Assembly (NCBI RefSeq): GCF_019393635.1
Contig: NC_057861.1
Coordinates: forward strand, 168,665,577-168,729,576
Length of the DNA: 64,000 nucleotides
Direction of reading: 5' to 3'
Origin: Dromiciops gliroides
Lineage: Eukaryota; Chordata; Mammalia; Microbiotheria; Microbiotheriidae
This document shows positions 36,131 through 48,763 of the stretch, piece by piece. Position 1 is the stretch's first letter. Every line of letters begins with the position of its first letter. Made by a program: the position numbers and the translations under genes. The notes under the pieces are model-generated. The model was not told the origin of the DNA, did not search any database, and saw only the letters and a program-made list of their open reading frames with translations.

Positions 36131-36287
36131 TTGACCTAAGCAGTCAGATTCCAAGTTAGAACAAGAAAACAAACCTTTCTGATAAAAGCCATCTACTTAT
36201 TTCTCTTAACTCCCCTTGCTCAAAAATTTTCAATGGTTTCTTATTACCCCTTAGATTAAATAGAAATGTTTCTGCCTGTCGTTTAAA

Positions 36288-36537
36288 ACTATTGTTGTTC
36301 AGTCATGTCCAACTCTTTGTGACCCTATTTAGGGTTTTCTTGGCAGAAATACTGGAGTGTTTGCCATTTCTTTCTCCAGCTTATTTTATAGATGAGGAAA
36401 CTTAGGCAAACAGAGTTAAGTGTCTTGCCCAAGGTCACACAGCTAGTAAGCTTCTGAGGCTAGATTTGAACTCAGGAAGATGGATCTTCCTGACTCCAGG
36501 CCTAGCTCTCTATCCACTGGGCCACCTAGTTGCCTCT
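36288..36537 (-). mobile_element. Composite SINE: tRNA-like head plus RTE-type 3' tail
   Basis: On the minus strand it runs from a CORE-SINE-like head (GAGGCAACTAGGTGGC) through a MIR-like middle to a tail with GGGTCACAAAGAGTTGGAC and an end in AACAACAAT. The tail resembles BovB/RTE 3' ends, which is how such SINEs borrow RTE enzymes. Confidence 0.75.
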
Positions 36538-36615
36538 TAGTAGGCTACAACCTACCTTTTAGCTATTATTATAGCCAACATTTTTAGCATTTTGAGTTTT
36601 GAAAAACTCTTTCTC

Positions 36616-36777
36616 GGGGGAACTAGGTGGTGCAGTGGATAGAGTACCCACCCTGGAATCAGGAGTACCTGAGTTCAAATCCAGTCTCAGACACTTGACA
36701 CTTACTAGCTGTGTGACCCTGGGCAAGTCACTCAACCCCAATTGCCTCACTAAAAAACAACAACAACAACAACAACC
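36616..36777 (+). mobile_element. Marsupial CORE-type SINE
   Basis: Sense copy with an (ACA)n tail. Its target duplication begins AACTCTTTCTC on the left and AACTCTCTCTC on the right, where the CT microsatellite starts. Confidence 0.9.
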
Positions 36778-36778
36778 C

Positions 36779-36780
<2 letters not shown>

Positions 36781-36859
<79 letters not shown>

Positions 36860-36920
36860 AGATATGTATATATATATAGATGTATATATATATATAAAAT
36901 ATATGTATGTATGTATATAA
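36781..36920. repeat. CT then TA/GTAT microsatellite
   Basis: About 38 CT units (one CTTT interruption) are followed by TATATA and GTATGTAT tracts. Confidence 0.95.
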
Positions 36921-37017
36921 TGTGAGTGAGATTTTCCCCATCCCTTAGTTATAAGATTCACCATAGTTATAAGTGATTTGATTAAGATAATAATATATTA
37001 ACTAAAAAAATTGTGAT

Positions 37018-37553
37018 TTATTATATTTAGATATTATTTTGTTACAATTACATAAGGTCAAAAGGTTAAGTCTTTCCTCATATTTCCTAACTTTCCAATG
37101 TCAAGCATTAAGTAATATCACAAGATATAGTAGTCAGCAATGCTATGTTTTAGTAACCACGAGTGACATACTTTTCTTAAAAGAGTTCACACTGCTGACC
37201 AGTGGCCTGACAATGATCCACCCTATTGTTATCATAATGCTGACATTTATGGTCATTTAGGTAGTTCCTCATATTTCCCAAGAATATGTTCTAATTTTAG
37301 AAGCACAACTAATAAAGATTAATAAAATGTTGTATAAGTGTAACTTTTGGAAGGGTATATAAACCCATGGATTTTGTAATTCTGGGTCTTTCAGGTCCAA
37401 TGCCTGGATGACCGACTTTATTGGGAGACTAAAACTTTCTCAATAAACCTATTGGCTTTGTTGGGGGACTAACCCTCTCTCAATAAACCTATTTGCTTCA
37501 GCCTGGAAACTGTTGTTTTTGTTCTTCCGTCGGACTTAAACATTTCCCCCACA
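37018..37553 (+). mobile_element. Endogenous retroviral LTR with doubled polyadenylation module
   Basis: GGGTATATAAACCC is a TATA box (about 37350-37363). Two near-copies of a block with TTGGGAGACTAAAACTTTCT / TTGGGGGACTAACCCTCTCT, each ending CTCAATAAACCTATT, follow at about 37418-37495. The 3' end CCCCCACA is at 37553. The 5' limit is uncertain, and no target duplication was confirmed. Confidence 0.6.
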
Positions 37554-38044
37554 ATACACACATATATAATAAATGAATTTAAAAATGTATTTGCTCAAGA
37601 AGTATCTGGCACACTTCTAAGCATTGGGACTACAAATACAAAAATGTAACAGCCTTTGTTATTAAGGAGCTTGCATTCTAATAGTCCCTATTAAATAGGG
37701 GCAGGCAGAGTATATTTGGGGAATGGTGTCCAGAAAAGAGAGTTTTGGTTTATAAAGTCAGAGGGATAGTGAGTTAATCCATAGAGCATGCAGTGAACAA
37801 GATCTTTTCTACAATGGTAGTATTGGTTTCAGGAAGTTGGGTAGGGGAGAGGAGGAAAGGAATGATACACTTGTGCCAGATTGCAAACTAACCCAGGTGG
37901 ATAACTGGACGGGATATGAAACATGGTCTGGTCTGAGACTGGCTAGATATAGTGGGTTTGTACTCACCAAATCAAGACAGCCCAGCTTCACAGCCAGCAT
38001 TCCAAAACTGAGTGGGTTAATTTGCTCCAGGGATTTCCAAAGTC

Positions 38045-38585
38045 CTGTCATTCTCGATATCTATTATATATGCCCCCTTTTCTCCTCTGCTGCTGCCAAC
38101 ACCTTAGTGCAGGCCCTTATCCCCTCTCACCTGGACTATCCAAGTTGGCCACTTGTTGAGCTGACTGCCACAAGTTTATTCCCACTCTAGTTTGTTCTCC
38201 ATTCAGCTATCAAAGTGGTTGTCCTAAAGCACAGTTCTGAGCATGTTGTCTTGCTCCAGGAACTCCCTGTTACCTCCAGAATCAAATATAAAATCCTCTA
38301 TTTGGCATTCAAAGATTTTCATAACCTGATCCCTTACTACCTTTTCAGTCTTCTTACATCTTGGCCTCCTTGCTGTTTTTTTACACAAGAGACTCCATCT
38401 CCTGACTCTTGGCATTTTCATTAACTGTTCCTCATGCCTGAAACTCTCCCTTCTCAATTCTGCCTCCTGTCATTTCTGGCTTCCTTTGAGTCTCAGCTAA
38501 AATCTACCATCTTCCTTAGCTGATTCGCTTTAATACTAGTGCCTTTCTTCTGATGTTATCTCCAGTTTATCCTGTTGTACCAAGT
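38045..38585 (+). mobile_element. L2 LINE 3' region
   Basis: Sense L2 phrases (CCAACACCTTAGTGCAGGCC, CTATTTGGCATTCAAAGATT, TGGCTTCCTTTGAGTCTCAG). Frames are broken. Confidence 0.65.
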
Positions 38586-38629
38586 AAGTTTTCAACAGAA
38601 CTGGGATGAGAACCTATGTCTTCTGAAAG

Positions 38630-38770
38630 CAATTATATCTCATTTGATCCTTGTAGTAGCCTTGTGTGGTAGATGCTATTATCTCTGTTTTACAGATTAG
38701 GAAACTGAGGCTTAAAATGGTTACTTGACTTTCCAGGATCATATAGCTATAAGTACATGATGCCGGAAAA
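38630..38770 (-). mobile_element. MIR fragment
   Basis: Reverse MIR order: TGTGGTAGATGCTATTATCT, ACAGATTAGGAAACTGAGG, ATCATATAGCTATAAG. Confidence 0.7.
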
Positions 38771-39569
38771 AGGAAAGAAATCAGAAATGACAATTCTAAA
38801 GTATTCTGACAAGTACAGCCCAACAAATGTTTATCAAGTACTTCCTATGTGTAGGGCCCCTTTAACATTATAATAAATTAGTGTTGACTTTATTAGATTA
38901 CTTTAGAGCAAGAGTTCTTTATCTTTTCTGTGACATGAACCCTTTTTGTAGCCTCTTAACTCTTGGAATGTTTTTAAATGCATAAAATCAAATAAAAGGA
39001 AATAAGTTATATTGAAATATTAAAACAAATTCATCAACTCCAAGTTAAGAACCTCTGCTTTGGAGTTATCCTTGTGGAAGCATACTAAGGTCTCCCTCTT
39101 CCTTTTTTAGGTGATACATTACAAAATAATGTTAGGAAAGCACTTTAGTCTGAAGGCCTTGGTCTTTCCAAATGAGAAACCTCATTCTTTAGCTTTCAGT
39201 TCCTAAATTGAAATCTTTTTACAGCAAGCTTATGGAAGGCCAGACAGGTTTCTAAAGGGGGAGATGGGTAATGATCAGACAAAGAGAAAGATGTCTAGAA
39301 TTAATTAAGTTAAGGGATGTTTATCTTGAGTTTACCTTTGATTGTCTAGAAAGGGGAATCCTTATAAGGAATGGTTAAAGAAAGGTTGAATGGTTTTAAG
39401 AAAATATTTCTTGAGGGTATACCAAAACTCTATTTGAGGAAGCAAACCCTTTTTGGGTCTCTTTAAGGAAGCAAAATGTTAACTGAACTTTCATCTGAGC
39501 TCTTTCAGTGCTTTATCTTATTGTGAACTTTTTTGTGGGGGAGAATACTATAAGTTGTCACTCAAAAAT

Positions 39570-40480
39570 GGTTTGTGGGGACAGAAGACAACTAATGTAG
39601 CACCAAGGAACCAGTCCTACAAAACTTTGTTCATCAGTGATATGTCTGAAGACACAACAGAAGAAACATTGAAAGATTCATTTCATGGCTCTGTTGGTGC
39701 CAGGATAGTCACAGACAGGGAGACAGAGACTTCTTGTGGTCTTTAAATCAGAAGAAAATGCTAAAGCTGTAAAAGAGGCCATGGAAGATGGAGAAATTGA
39801 TGGAAATAAAATACCAGTGGACTGGGCCAAACACAATAACTTTGAAGGCTGCAATGATGGTGGTGGTGGTGGTAGTTGTAGAGGCTTTGGTGGCCAAAGA
39901 AGTGGCAGAGGAGGCTAAGAGGGCTTTGGTGGAAGAAGCCAAAGAAACTTTGGAGATCAGGTTAATTTCTGAAGAGGAGGATGAGAAAGAAGAGATGACA
40001 AGCAACAAGAAAAGAAAATGAAGTTTGAATAGCTTTTCCCCCATTCTCTTTTCCCCTGTTATTTGAATGGACTCTGGGGATTTTATCCTGTTGCCTAATC
40101 ATTGACAGAGATTTCTGAGGACATTCCAAGACAAACATGTATTTCAGAGGTTTTCTTGGGAAAACCTGGATGATATTTTCAGGAAGAGAGCATGTTGGTT
40201 TTGACTGGATGGGCTGTTCCATATAAACTTAGTGCAGAGATGGGTGATATGAGTTAACCTTTTTGTCTATGAGTTGTCTTAAGTTTATAATGTTTTACCC
40301 CATGTACAAAACCATTTTTTCCTACTGAAATTTTTTTCGACAGAGTTGAGATAAATTTTCAGAGGCAGGAAGGATTTCTGTCCTTTTGGATTAGCTCTTT
40401 ATAAGCAGAGATGCTTTAAATTAGAACAGTTTAATTTTTAAAAATTGGCTCTGGTAGCCTTTTGCCCCAAACACAATATT
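39570..40480 (+). pseudogene. NCL: Processed pseudogene of nucleolin, 5'-truncated
   Basis: Nucleolin is a nucleolar RNA-binding protein with four RRM domains and an RGG tail. Here only RRM4 and the start of the tail are present, without introns: KTLFISDMSEDTTEETLKDS, then VTDRETE, then after a frameshift at about 39735 (TCTTTAAAT) EENAKAVKEAMEDGEIDGNK and a Gly-rich RGG-like run. The tail is frameshifted again after RGG. Downstream sequence up to about 40480 matches the nucleolin 3' untranslated region as I know it (GGACTCTGGGGATTTTATCC, GTTGGTTTTGACTGGAT, CCATGTACAAAACCATTTTT). No poly-A tail or target duplication is visible, so it is fairly old. It is a dead copy with no function inferred. 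Confidence 0.9.
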
Positions 40481-40877
40481 TTTTCTTCAACACTCTTGAT
40501 TCCTCCTTAACCCACTGTATCCAGTCACCAAATACTGTTGATTTTTCATTTGAAATGTGTCTTGTATCATGCCTTCATTTCCCTTCCCATCGCAGCAACT
40601 CTAATTGAAGCAAACATCATGCCAAGGCTGGATTCTTGCTACCTCCTAGTTACTCGGGTGTATGTTGTGTTTCCCTATACTATTGTCAGCTCCATGTAGA
40701 CCTCAATCTTGTGTCTTATTAAACCTTTGTATCATCTCCCAGTTCCTTGCAAGGCACATAGCAAGTGCTTGTTCAAATTGAAACTGGCTTCCAGAGGCCT
40801 TCAGTCCCTAGTTACCATCAAGTACATTAGAGCCAGAATAGCCTTCCTAAAATACTGCCTACATCATAGGGTCACAG

Positions 40878-41075
40878 ATTTAGAGACAGAAGAGACTTAG
40901 AAGCATTTAGCACAACCCTTTTATTTTACAGATGAGGAAACTAAGGCATAGAGAGGTTAAAAGATTTGCCCAAGGTCACACAGCAACTGAGTGTCACCGG
41001 CAGGATTTGAACCAAATTCTCCAATAAGTACAGCAGTCTATCAACTATGCCATGCTGCCTCATTAAAGCCACAGT
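40878..41075 (-). mobile_element. MIR
   Basis: Reverse MIR: TTTACAGATGAGGAAACTAA, AAGGTCACACAGC, TCTATCAACTATGCCATGC. Confidence 0.75.
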
Positions 41076-41274
41076 GGCAGATGTGTGCGGGTGAGAGGGT
41101 AGAGAGTAATACACATTGTTTTGAAATTAATCCACATGGAACATTGCATAAATTTTCTTCTTCCTCTTTTAGGAAAAAAGAGATCATTGTTATAATGAAT
41201 GGTTCCGAGGGAGGGGAAAGAATACAGGTGAAAATTTAGTTCACATATATAGAAACAAGAGTTACCAGTAAAAT

Positions 41275-41830
41275 TTATTTAGAAAAAAACCTGCAGTGGC
41301 TTCCTATTACCTTGCCTTGATTCAAAACTCTTCCTTTTGGTTTTAAAACCTAATATTATCTCCTCCCAACCTCATCTCCCACTACTTTCTTTCTTTTGTT
41401 TTTAGCAAGTCAATCAGGGTTAAATGACTTGCTCAGGGTCACACAGCTAGTAAGCATCAAGTGTCTGCAACCACATTTGAATTTAGGTCCTCTTTACTCC
41501 AGAGCCAGTGCTGTATCCACTGCACCACCCAGCTGTGCCTTGGTGGTTGTTTTGTTGTTGTTTTTTCTACTACTACTTTCAGTGTGGACCCTCTACTGTA
41601 GCCAAGACAATCTCTTCATTCTTAGGAATGTGCCATGCCCATTCCTGATTCCTTGCTTTGGCTACTGTCCTTAGCCCTGCTTGAAATGTCTTTCTGTCTC
41701 TCTGCCAACTCACACCCTATATCTACCCCATGTTCATAGGTCCAGTTCAAGTTCTGCTTCAAAAATTGGCTTCTGTAGCTACTCAAGCTCTCCTAATTTC
41801 CTCCCTTTAAATAATTACTTATAAAATTAG
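41275..41830 (+). mobile_element. L2 3' region with a SINE inside
   Basis: Sense L2 (CAGTGGCTTCCTATTACCTT, then after the SINE GGTCCAGTTCAAGTTCTGCT). Confidence 0.6.
41396..41538 (-). mobile_element. Marsupial CORE-type SINE, diverged
   Basis: Reverse copy with more substitutions than most (CAATCAGGGTTAAATGACTT; head CACCCAGCTGTGCC). Confidence 0.85.
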
Positions 41831-42001
41831 CCTTAAATGTCAACACAACCAACTAGACTTTGCAACTAGCTACATTTCATTGAATGTGTATATTTCAATG
41901 AATGTCTATATTTATAATATATAACTAAATTTTGTATATTTAAATTAAAATAATTAAAAATATACAATAACATAACATAAATATAACAGAATATAATAAT
42001 A

Positions 42002-42598
42002 TGTGGCACAGGACTTTTTAAGAATGAAATGTTTACTTCAAAAGGTATAATAAAGATACAAACTTACTCCCCCTGACATGTGGGAGGCATAATCCCCCTC
42101 TCCCTTTGTACCACTTCAGTCTCTGGGCAGGGGAAGAGTATTAGGTTTATAATCCCAAACCCTCCTTCAGACTCTAGTCCCAGATACTGATTTCTCAGAG
42201 TTTCCATGCCAATATGGCTGGCTACACCATCTGGTCTGCAATCCTGAATTCAAGATTATTATGCCCTGAACCCTGGTTCAGTGAGGATCACCTTCTACAC
42301 TTGAAACTGAGGACAAACAATAGACCAGAAGCACTTCCAGTCCCATTCCTTGGTGCCAGGGTTGCAGAGAAGGAGCCTCAGAGGATTTACCTTCCCCTCT
42401 CAATAGTTCAGTTCATGGGATCCAAGCTGGGCAGCAGAAAGGGAAGTGATAGCTTAGTCTCACCAATTCTAAAGATATAGGCAATCAATCAAAGGAGGCT
42501 ATCCCTACCCACATGGTAGGGGACACAGTTGGCTCCCATCTTAGACAAACTGGGCATGCGCAGAAAAATGAATTACAAATAAATGTTACTGTATTACA
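42002..42598 (+). mobile_element. Possible solo LTR
   Basis: The stretch begins TGTGGCAC and ends GTATTACA, with AATAAA (42578-42583) close to the 3' end. No target duplication was seen. The 88-codon frame inside shows no viral domain. Confidence 0.4.
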
Positions 42599-42904
42599 GC
42601 AAACAAAATATCATAACTTTTTAATATAAGCCTCCAGGCTTATATTATTATTATTATTATTGTTGCTTATTCTCATTCACTTTCTTCTTAAATGGATAAC
42701 AGAATCATAGATTTAGAACTAGAAGTGACCTTAGAGTCCAATTATGATCAGTGTACATCCTATTCTGGTTTTGTTTTTTTTCACTTTACATTTATTTCAT
42801 AAAGATATTTTAGGTTTCTTTATATATTTTTTCCATACAATTCTATGTATTATTTATATTCAGTATTCTTGTCAATCTTAATATCATTATATTGTGCCAT
42901 TACA

Positions 42905-43090
42905 AGGGAGTGGAAAGAGACCAGCCTCAGGGTCAGGACAAACTAGGTTTAAGTCCACCCTCTGACACATGGCTTGGCTGTGTCATCCTGGACAAGTCAC
43001 TTAACCTCTTTGTGCCTTAGTTTCTTCACCTGTAAAATGAGAGGCTTGGGTTAAATGGATTCTGAGTCTCTTCTATCTAAATCTATGATC
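42905..43090 (+). mobile_element. MIR
   Basis: Sense MIR: GGGAGTGGAAAGAGACCAGC, GGACAAGTCACTTAACCTCT, CACCTGTAAAATGAGAGG. Confidence 0.75.
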
Positions 43091-44472
43091 TTCTGATGTT
43101 GGCAGTATTTTTAGGAAGGCTATTCTGGTTCTAATGTGCTTGGTGGTTTAATAGTAAGTAGGGACTGAAAGTCTAGAGGACTCCAGACTAGCCTCACATA
43201 ACTTCTAAATGCCCCCAGAAGACTCTCTAATAAATTGCAGAACAGGTGGTGATTTGCCTTGGTAGAGGGAGTGCCCTATAGCAATGAAGTTAGGTTCAGC
43301 AATGACATGACTCAATACCCTACCATCTGGGAAGAAGTAAAAGGAACTATATCCTTAGAAGGAGAATAGAAGATATGGTTATGTGACTTATAGGTAAAAT
43401 GATGGTCTCAAGGAATCCCAGCAAATGATGCAAAGGGGGGGAAACCTGGCAGTATTATCAGCATATCAATTATATAGAATTATCAGTGCTCTGTTAGTCT
43501 AGAGCCATTGTTTTAGTCTAGTGGTCATTTAGGCTCATGGAACTGGGATTTGTCCCCTCAGTCTGACTTGAACTTCCTCTCTTGAAGATAATGGAGAACT
43601 ATTCAGAGGTATAAACAACACTGAATTTAACCGAGCATCTTAAATCACTGATATAGTCACTGTATACCATCTCCCCACCAAAAAATTTCCAGTGCCTTCT
43701 ATTGAAATGAGGGCAAATTTGTACATTGAAACTGCATGTCCCTTCCAGTCTACTGTTTGTTCCATTCTTCGTGGGACCTCATATTTCATTGCTAGAAAAG
43801 CACAAACACATGCAGAACTAAGAGCACTATTAAAGGGTGGGAATGCTTTATTGCCCACATTATCTACTCCACCCCCTCCATTTCAAAGAAAATGCTTTAG
43901 GGGAACAATTTATGATTTTAGAATGCTAAGTGAATGTTCACTTAAATAAGCATTAACATTCTTAATAGTTGACATGCTTCCTATATAGAAATATGAACCA
44001 GAGGAGCACAGCTGAGATAATATACTCTCAGTAACACTGAACACTTATTCAATCATTTTAGATGCATTTTAAATGATGAAGTAATATGAAACAAAATAGA
44101 AATAGGAAGTGTATGTGTAATAGGGCACATCATGTTGCTCTTAATCGTAGCTCTCCAGTATGACTCAATTGCCCCAAATTACAAGACAAGGGCACAGTCG
44201 TTCACTGGAAAGCCCTGTGATGTTAGAATCCTATAGACTGTCATACCTGGTTGTGGAGATTCATGTCAGAAGGTGTGGGAAAGATAATTCCTGTCTATGG
44301 GGTTTCAGATTCCTTATCTGTAAAATGAGGTGGTTAGACAAGATAACCTCTCAAATAACTTCTAGTTCATGATGACAAGTCATCTTGAGTTAAATAGGGC
44401 TAAAATTAGACTGGTAAAAGACTCATATAAGGAAAAGTAATTTTTTAAAAAGTCTAGTTTTAGATTTATTTA

Positions 44473-44520
44473 TATATACATATATATGTATATGTGTGTA
44501 TATATGTGTGTGTGTATACA

Positions 44521-44579
<59 letters not shown>

Positions 44580-44580
44580 G
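44473..44580. repeat. TA/TG/CA microsatellite
   Basis: ATATAC and GTGTGT tracts followed by about 23 CA units and a final ATATAT. Confidence 0.95.
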
Positions 44581-44689
44581 GCCTCCTGAGTTTAATACTC
44601 TTCTATTTCTATGGTTTTTCTATCTTCCTTTTTAATTCTATGGGAGGGAAGAGAATAGTAAGGATTACATTTCTCTAGCTAATATAATT

Positions 44690-44843
44690 TTTTATTTTGT
44701 TTTGTTTTTGCGGGGCAATGAGGGTTAAGTGACTTGCCCAGGGTCACACAGCTAGTAAGTGTCAAGTGTCTGAGGTCCAATTTGAATTCAGGTCCTCCTG
44801 AATCCAGGGCCAGTGCTCTATCCACTGCGCCACCTAGCTGCCC
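44690..44843 (-). mobile_element. Marsupial CORE-type SINE
   Basis: Reverse copy. CTAATATAATTTTTT on the left and CTAATAGAATGTTTT on the right look like a diverged target duplication. Confidence 0.9.
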
Positions 44844-44869
44844 ACTAATAGAATGTTTTTATTCAATTC

Positions 44870-44960
44870 AGCAAGCATTTGTAAAGTACCTATTTTATGC
44901 CAGGCACTGAGAATGCAAAGCCAAAAATGAAATTGTCCCTACCCCCTAAGAACTTACATT
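44870..44960 (-). mobile_element. L2 3' end, antisense
   Basis: AGCAAGCATTTGTAAAGTAC, then GCCAGGCACTGAGAATGC and AGAACTTACATTTTACTGG. Confidence 0.6.
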
Positions 44961-45109
44961 TTACTGGATCTGAACCTACTAAATATCTGGAAGTATTACC
45001 CATTTTACACCCAAATTTTAGATCTACATTTTATATTTAATCTTATTTCAAACAGTATCAGAACTATCCATTACCATTTAGTGTAGTGATTATTGAAAAG
45101 ATACTTATA

Positions 45110-45273
45110 GGGGGCAGCTAGGTGGCACAGTGGATAAAGCACCGGCCTTGGATTCAGGAGTACCTGAGTTCAAATCCGACCTCAGACACTTGACACTTAC
45201 TAGCTGTGTGACCCTGGGCAAGTCACTTAACCCCCATAGCCCCGCCAAAAAAACCCCAAAAAACAAAGAAACA
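45110..45273 (+). mobile_element. Marsupial CORE-type SINE
   Basis: Sense copy with the duplication AAAAGATACTTATA at 45096-45109 and 45274-45287. It is inverted relative to the copy at 44690-44843. Confidence 0.93.
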
Positions 45274-45477
45274 AAAAGATACTTATAAGTTATTAGAAAG
45301 AATGCCTATCTACAAAAGTGGGACATAATAGTCATAACTAATATAAAATTAATATTATATTCCCTGCCCACCCCCATCCCCAAGTCCTCCATTAGCACTG
45401 ATAATTTCCCTATCATCTTACTTTTCTGGCCATCCACCTTGCCATCTGGACCAGAGACCATGCCTTGAAAGACTTAT

Positions 45478-45690
45478 AGAGGCAGCTGGTGGTACAGGGG
45501 ATAAAGTGTTTGGCCTGGCATCAAGAGTTCAAATCTGACCTCAGCTACTTACTAGTTATGTGACCCTGGGTAAGGCACTTAAATGCTGTCTGCCTCATTT
45601 TCCCCATTTTACAAATGGGGATAACAATAGCACCTACCTCGCAGGGCTGTTTTGGGAATCAAATGAGATTGTACGTGTGTGTATGTATAT
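45478..45690 (+). mobile_element. MIR-related SINE
   Basis: Sense copy: GGCAGCTGGTGGTACAGGGG, TATGTGACCCTGGGTAAGG, TTTTACAAATGGGGATAAC, ending in a GT/TA repeat (to about 45725). Confidence 0.75.
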
Positions 45691-45729
45691 ATGCACATAT
45701 ATACATATACACACATATGTGTATGAAAT

Positions 45730-48375
45730 ACTATTCTTTTTCTGGCAGTGATAATTCACTAAAGAGGTTATTCCAAGTGCCAAAGACCATGTCACATATT
45801 GAAAAAAAAATAGAAAAACCCACACTTATTGAGGCATACATGAGAAGAAAGTAATGAGAACAACCCTTAAGAGAAGGTTGTGCTTCTGTGTGTGTGTGAA
45901 AAGAATGGAAATTGGAGATATGGGAACTTAGAATGCATGAGCAACATAGTTCATGGGCTGCAACAGAGAGGACATTTGAGATTGAAATCAAGACAGTTGG
46001 ATATTTGGGGACCATGATGCTGATCTTGGTCAAAGCCAGCCTGGGGCTTCACTGTCTGGAGATGTGCCTTGTCAAATTAACTATATGCCTACTGTATTTT
46101 GAGTCCAACCTGTACAGACAAGCCTGCCAGGCATAGGCTGCTCAAGCAGATGATGCTAACCAAGACAAAAATTATCCACTACAAGACTGGGAAGACAGAT
46201 GACACCCAGCAGGAATGGCAAGTCAAGTCTGCAGTATCCACAATACAATTGGCTAGCCCTAGGGAAATTGTTTCTTTGAAGTTGGAGAGACATCACCAAT
46301 GAGCTGTCAAATTAGTCCACCAGGGTGGAAAGGATGAAAAGATTTCATTCTTCTAACAGAGGAGAGTAATATTAGAGCTTTACTAAAGGGGCCACGACAA
46401 TATTGTGATCAAGAGCAGAAACCCTTGAGAACAAAAATGACCAGCATCTCAATTTTCTCCTCCTTTTCCCCCCATTCTCCTTTTGGCCTCTCCCTAGCAA
46501 GTGAAAGATGAGTTTATCCAGGCTAGATAGCAGTTGGAATAATTTTTACTCACCATCAGTATGGGAAATAACAGCAAGCCTGCAGGAATGAGTCCCAGCA
46601 ACAAGTAATCATTATTGCAAAATCAAATTCTCCCTGCTATCTCTGATATACCTATATGTCACCCCAGAGATGGGGCACATAGTATTATAAATACAGCACA
46701 CAAGATTTGGGACAGTAGGCTATAGAGCCCTGTGTGTATCTAAGGACTCCACACACCAAGAGAGATATATAATGGCAACTTTCTCCCCATTGCTTTTGCA
46801 ATAAAATTCCCCCTGAGCTCCAAGAAGAGTTAGGACTATAATGCAGTTTCAATAAATCAAGACTCAAATTAAGATGGCCAGAGATGTAGTGGTATGCTCA
46901 GGTGTATGGAGAATATGAAATTTAGTGCTCTGGTAATGGGTGGGAGTAGATTATCTAATTATAGAGGCAAAGAAGAAATATTACTTTCTGGGGTAAGAAG
47001 TTAAATGCTTGAATCCATTAAACCAGCATACCTCTGCAACTGCTATATTAACATGAAGTTAAGCACATGTAATAGACTTGGGTTTTTTTTTTTTTTTTTA
47101 GAGAATGAAGTAGAACACTGGAAAGAAAATATAAATGAAAAAGCTACAGTTAGTGATAATTTTAACACTGCAATTGTGAAGTAATTTTAAATTTGAGCTT
47201 TGGGTGTTGAGGGGATCTCTCTGATAATGTAGTTGTATCTTTTCATCCTCTTTCAATGTCAGCTTTTTAATTTTTCTCAACATATCTTGATTCAAAATGA
47301 TCTTCCAGTAGCTTCAGATCATAGATCTAGAGTTGAAAGGGACCCAAGAAACTGTCTAGTCCAACCACCTTATTTATAAATGAGAAAACTTGGGGCCAGG
47401 TAGGTGACTCATTGGTAGGAGATGTGAGGGGCTGGTTACTAATCCTTATTAAATCATATTAATTATTTCAAAGTATACTTGGAGGCAGTGTGTTCCAATC
47501 CAATATATTGATCTTTAGAAGTCTGTTTCCTCAGGCTGATAGCCATTATCTATGCTATGTAATTATAACTAAGTATATAGTTAACAATAAACTGTCATCA
47601 GCCTTCCTGCTATACCCAAAAGTAAATAGGAATTGAATGAACATCAGTGGCTCTCTAGTAACTCTCTACTAACCCTCTCCAGTATGCATTCTACACCACC
47701 CCTAACTCTCTCAGATGAGAGCCTTGCCTCACCTTCTTACCTGATACTGCATACTCCTAATTGTGGCACTGTACCCTTGGAGACTTTTAAACTTCTTGTC
47801 ATAAGTATACAGGGTTATAAAGGACTTTTCTATACTTAGCCTATAATTTTAAAAACAATAACAGTATTTTTCAATATGCTTTTGAAGCCTGGCAAATATT
47901 TCATTAGAAAGAACAAAACTATTATAATAACAGCTAAGTAGATCTATTAAGTGCCATCTGTGGGTAACGAACTGTGTCAGGTACTGGGCACAGAAAGATA
48001 AAACAATGACCAAGTACTTGCCTTCATGGAACTTACATTCTGTTTGGGCTTGGGAGATACAACATGTACACAAATATGTAAATATGATTGAGTGTAAAGG
48101 GAGTAAAAGAAAGATCCAGCTAAAGTATTTCAGGAAAATTTGAGGAGGGAGAGGAACCCAATTTCATTGGAATATTGTTTAAGTCCAGTCATTGAACCCA
48201 ACTGTACTAAGTAAAATGTAATGTAGGAGTTTAGGAAGGGGAAGATCAGTGAGGATGTCATGAGTTGAGGATCTAGGTGGTAGGGACAGAATTTCAGATA
48301 AGTTGTGGCATGTTCACAGAACAACAAAGACTGCTCTGTAATTGAGGTAGCCTGAAGGAACATAAAAAGCACCCT
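45730..48375. other. Upstream DNA without a recognised gene
   Basis: No known exon was found. About 45900-46450 is less AT-rich and has a 67-codon plus-strand frame (46099-46302) that I do not recognise. An L2/MIR-like antisense piece lies at 47930-48060 and a MIR-like piece at about 47320-47460. A 16-bp T run is at about 47083-47099. Confidence 0.5.
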
Positions 48376-48763
48376 AATCCCTTCAAATAATGCCATAAGA
48401 CAATTCCTGGAGCAGCAGAACCCATAAAAGGATGGGGTGAGATAATTTTCCAGCCAAAGACAGCTTGCAAGGTTGGCAGGAAAGGTCTGTTGTACGAGGG
48501 TGATAGTGGAGTGCAGATCTGGGCCGAACTGTGCAGACCCAGACCCAGCCCAAGAATCGGGCCTCCAGAGCCTCTAAATCAGCTGAGGCAGCAGCTACTT
48601 CTGAAACTCAGCTCACAGACCAGTTAGGAGGTCAAATGGTTGGTCAGGGGGAGATTGCAGGGGTGTCTGCTGGTGCTGAGGTGGAACTCTGTTGTGTGCT
48701 CAGAACCAGGAAGCAGTCTTGAATGGTGGCCCAGGTTGGGGAAGGGGCCCAGGCATGCCCAAG
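48376..48763 (+). repeat. Duplicate of the HAL1 copy 2 5' end
   Basis: These 388 bp match 49584-49971 at a constant offset of 1,208 bp with five substitutions and no indels counted by eye. The match starts AATCCCTTCAAATAATGCC and stops abruptly after CATGCCCAAG. No tail or target duplication is seen at either end. Confidence 0.92.

Noticed and set aside
36728..36964. Open frames rich in Ser-Leu or Glu-Arg repeats
   Set aside because: They are translations of the CT microsatellite on each strand.
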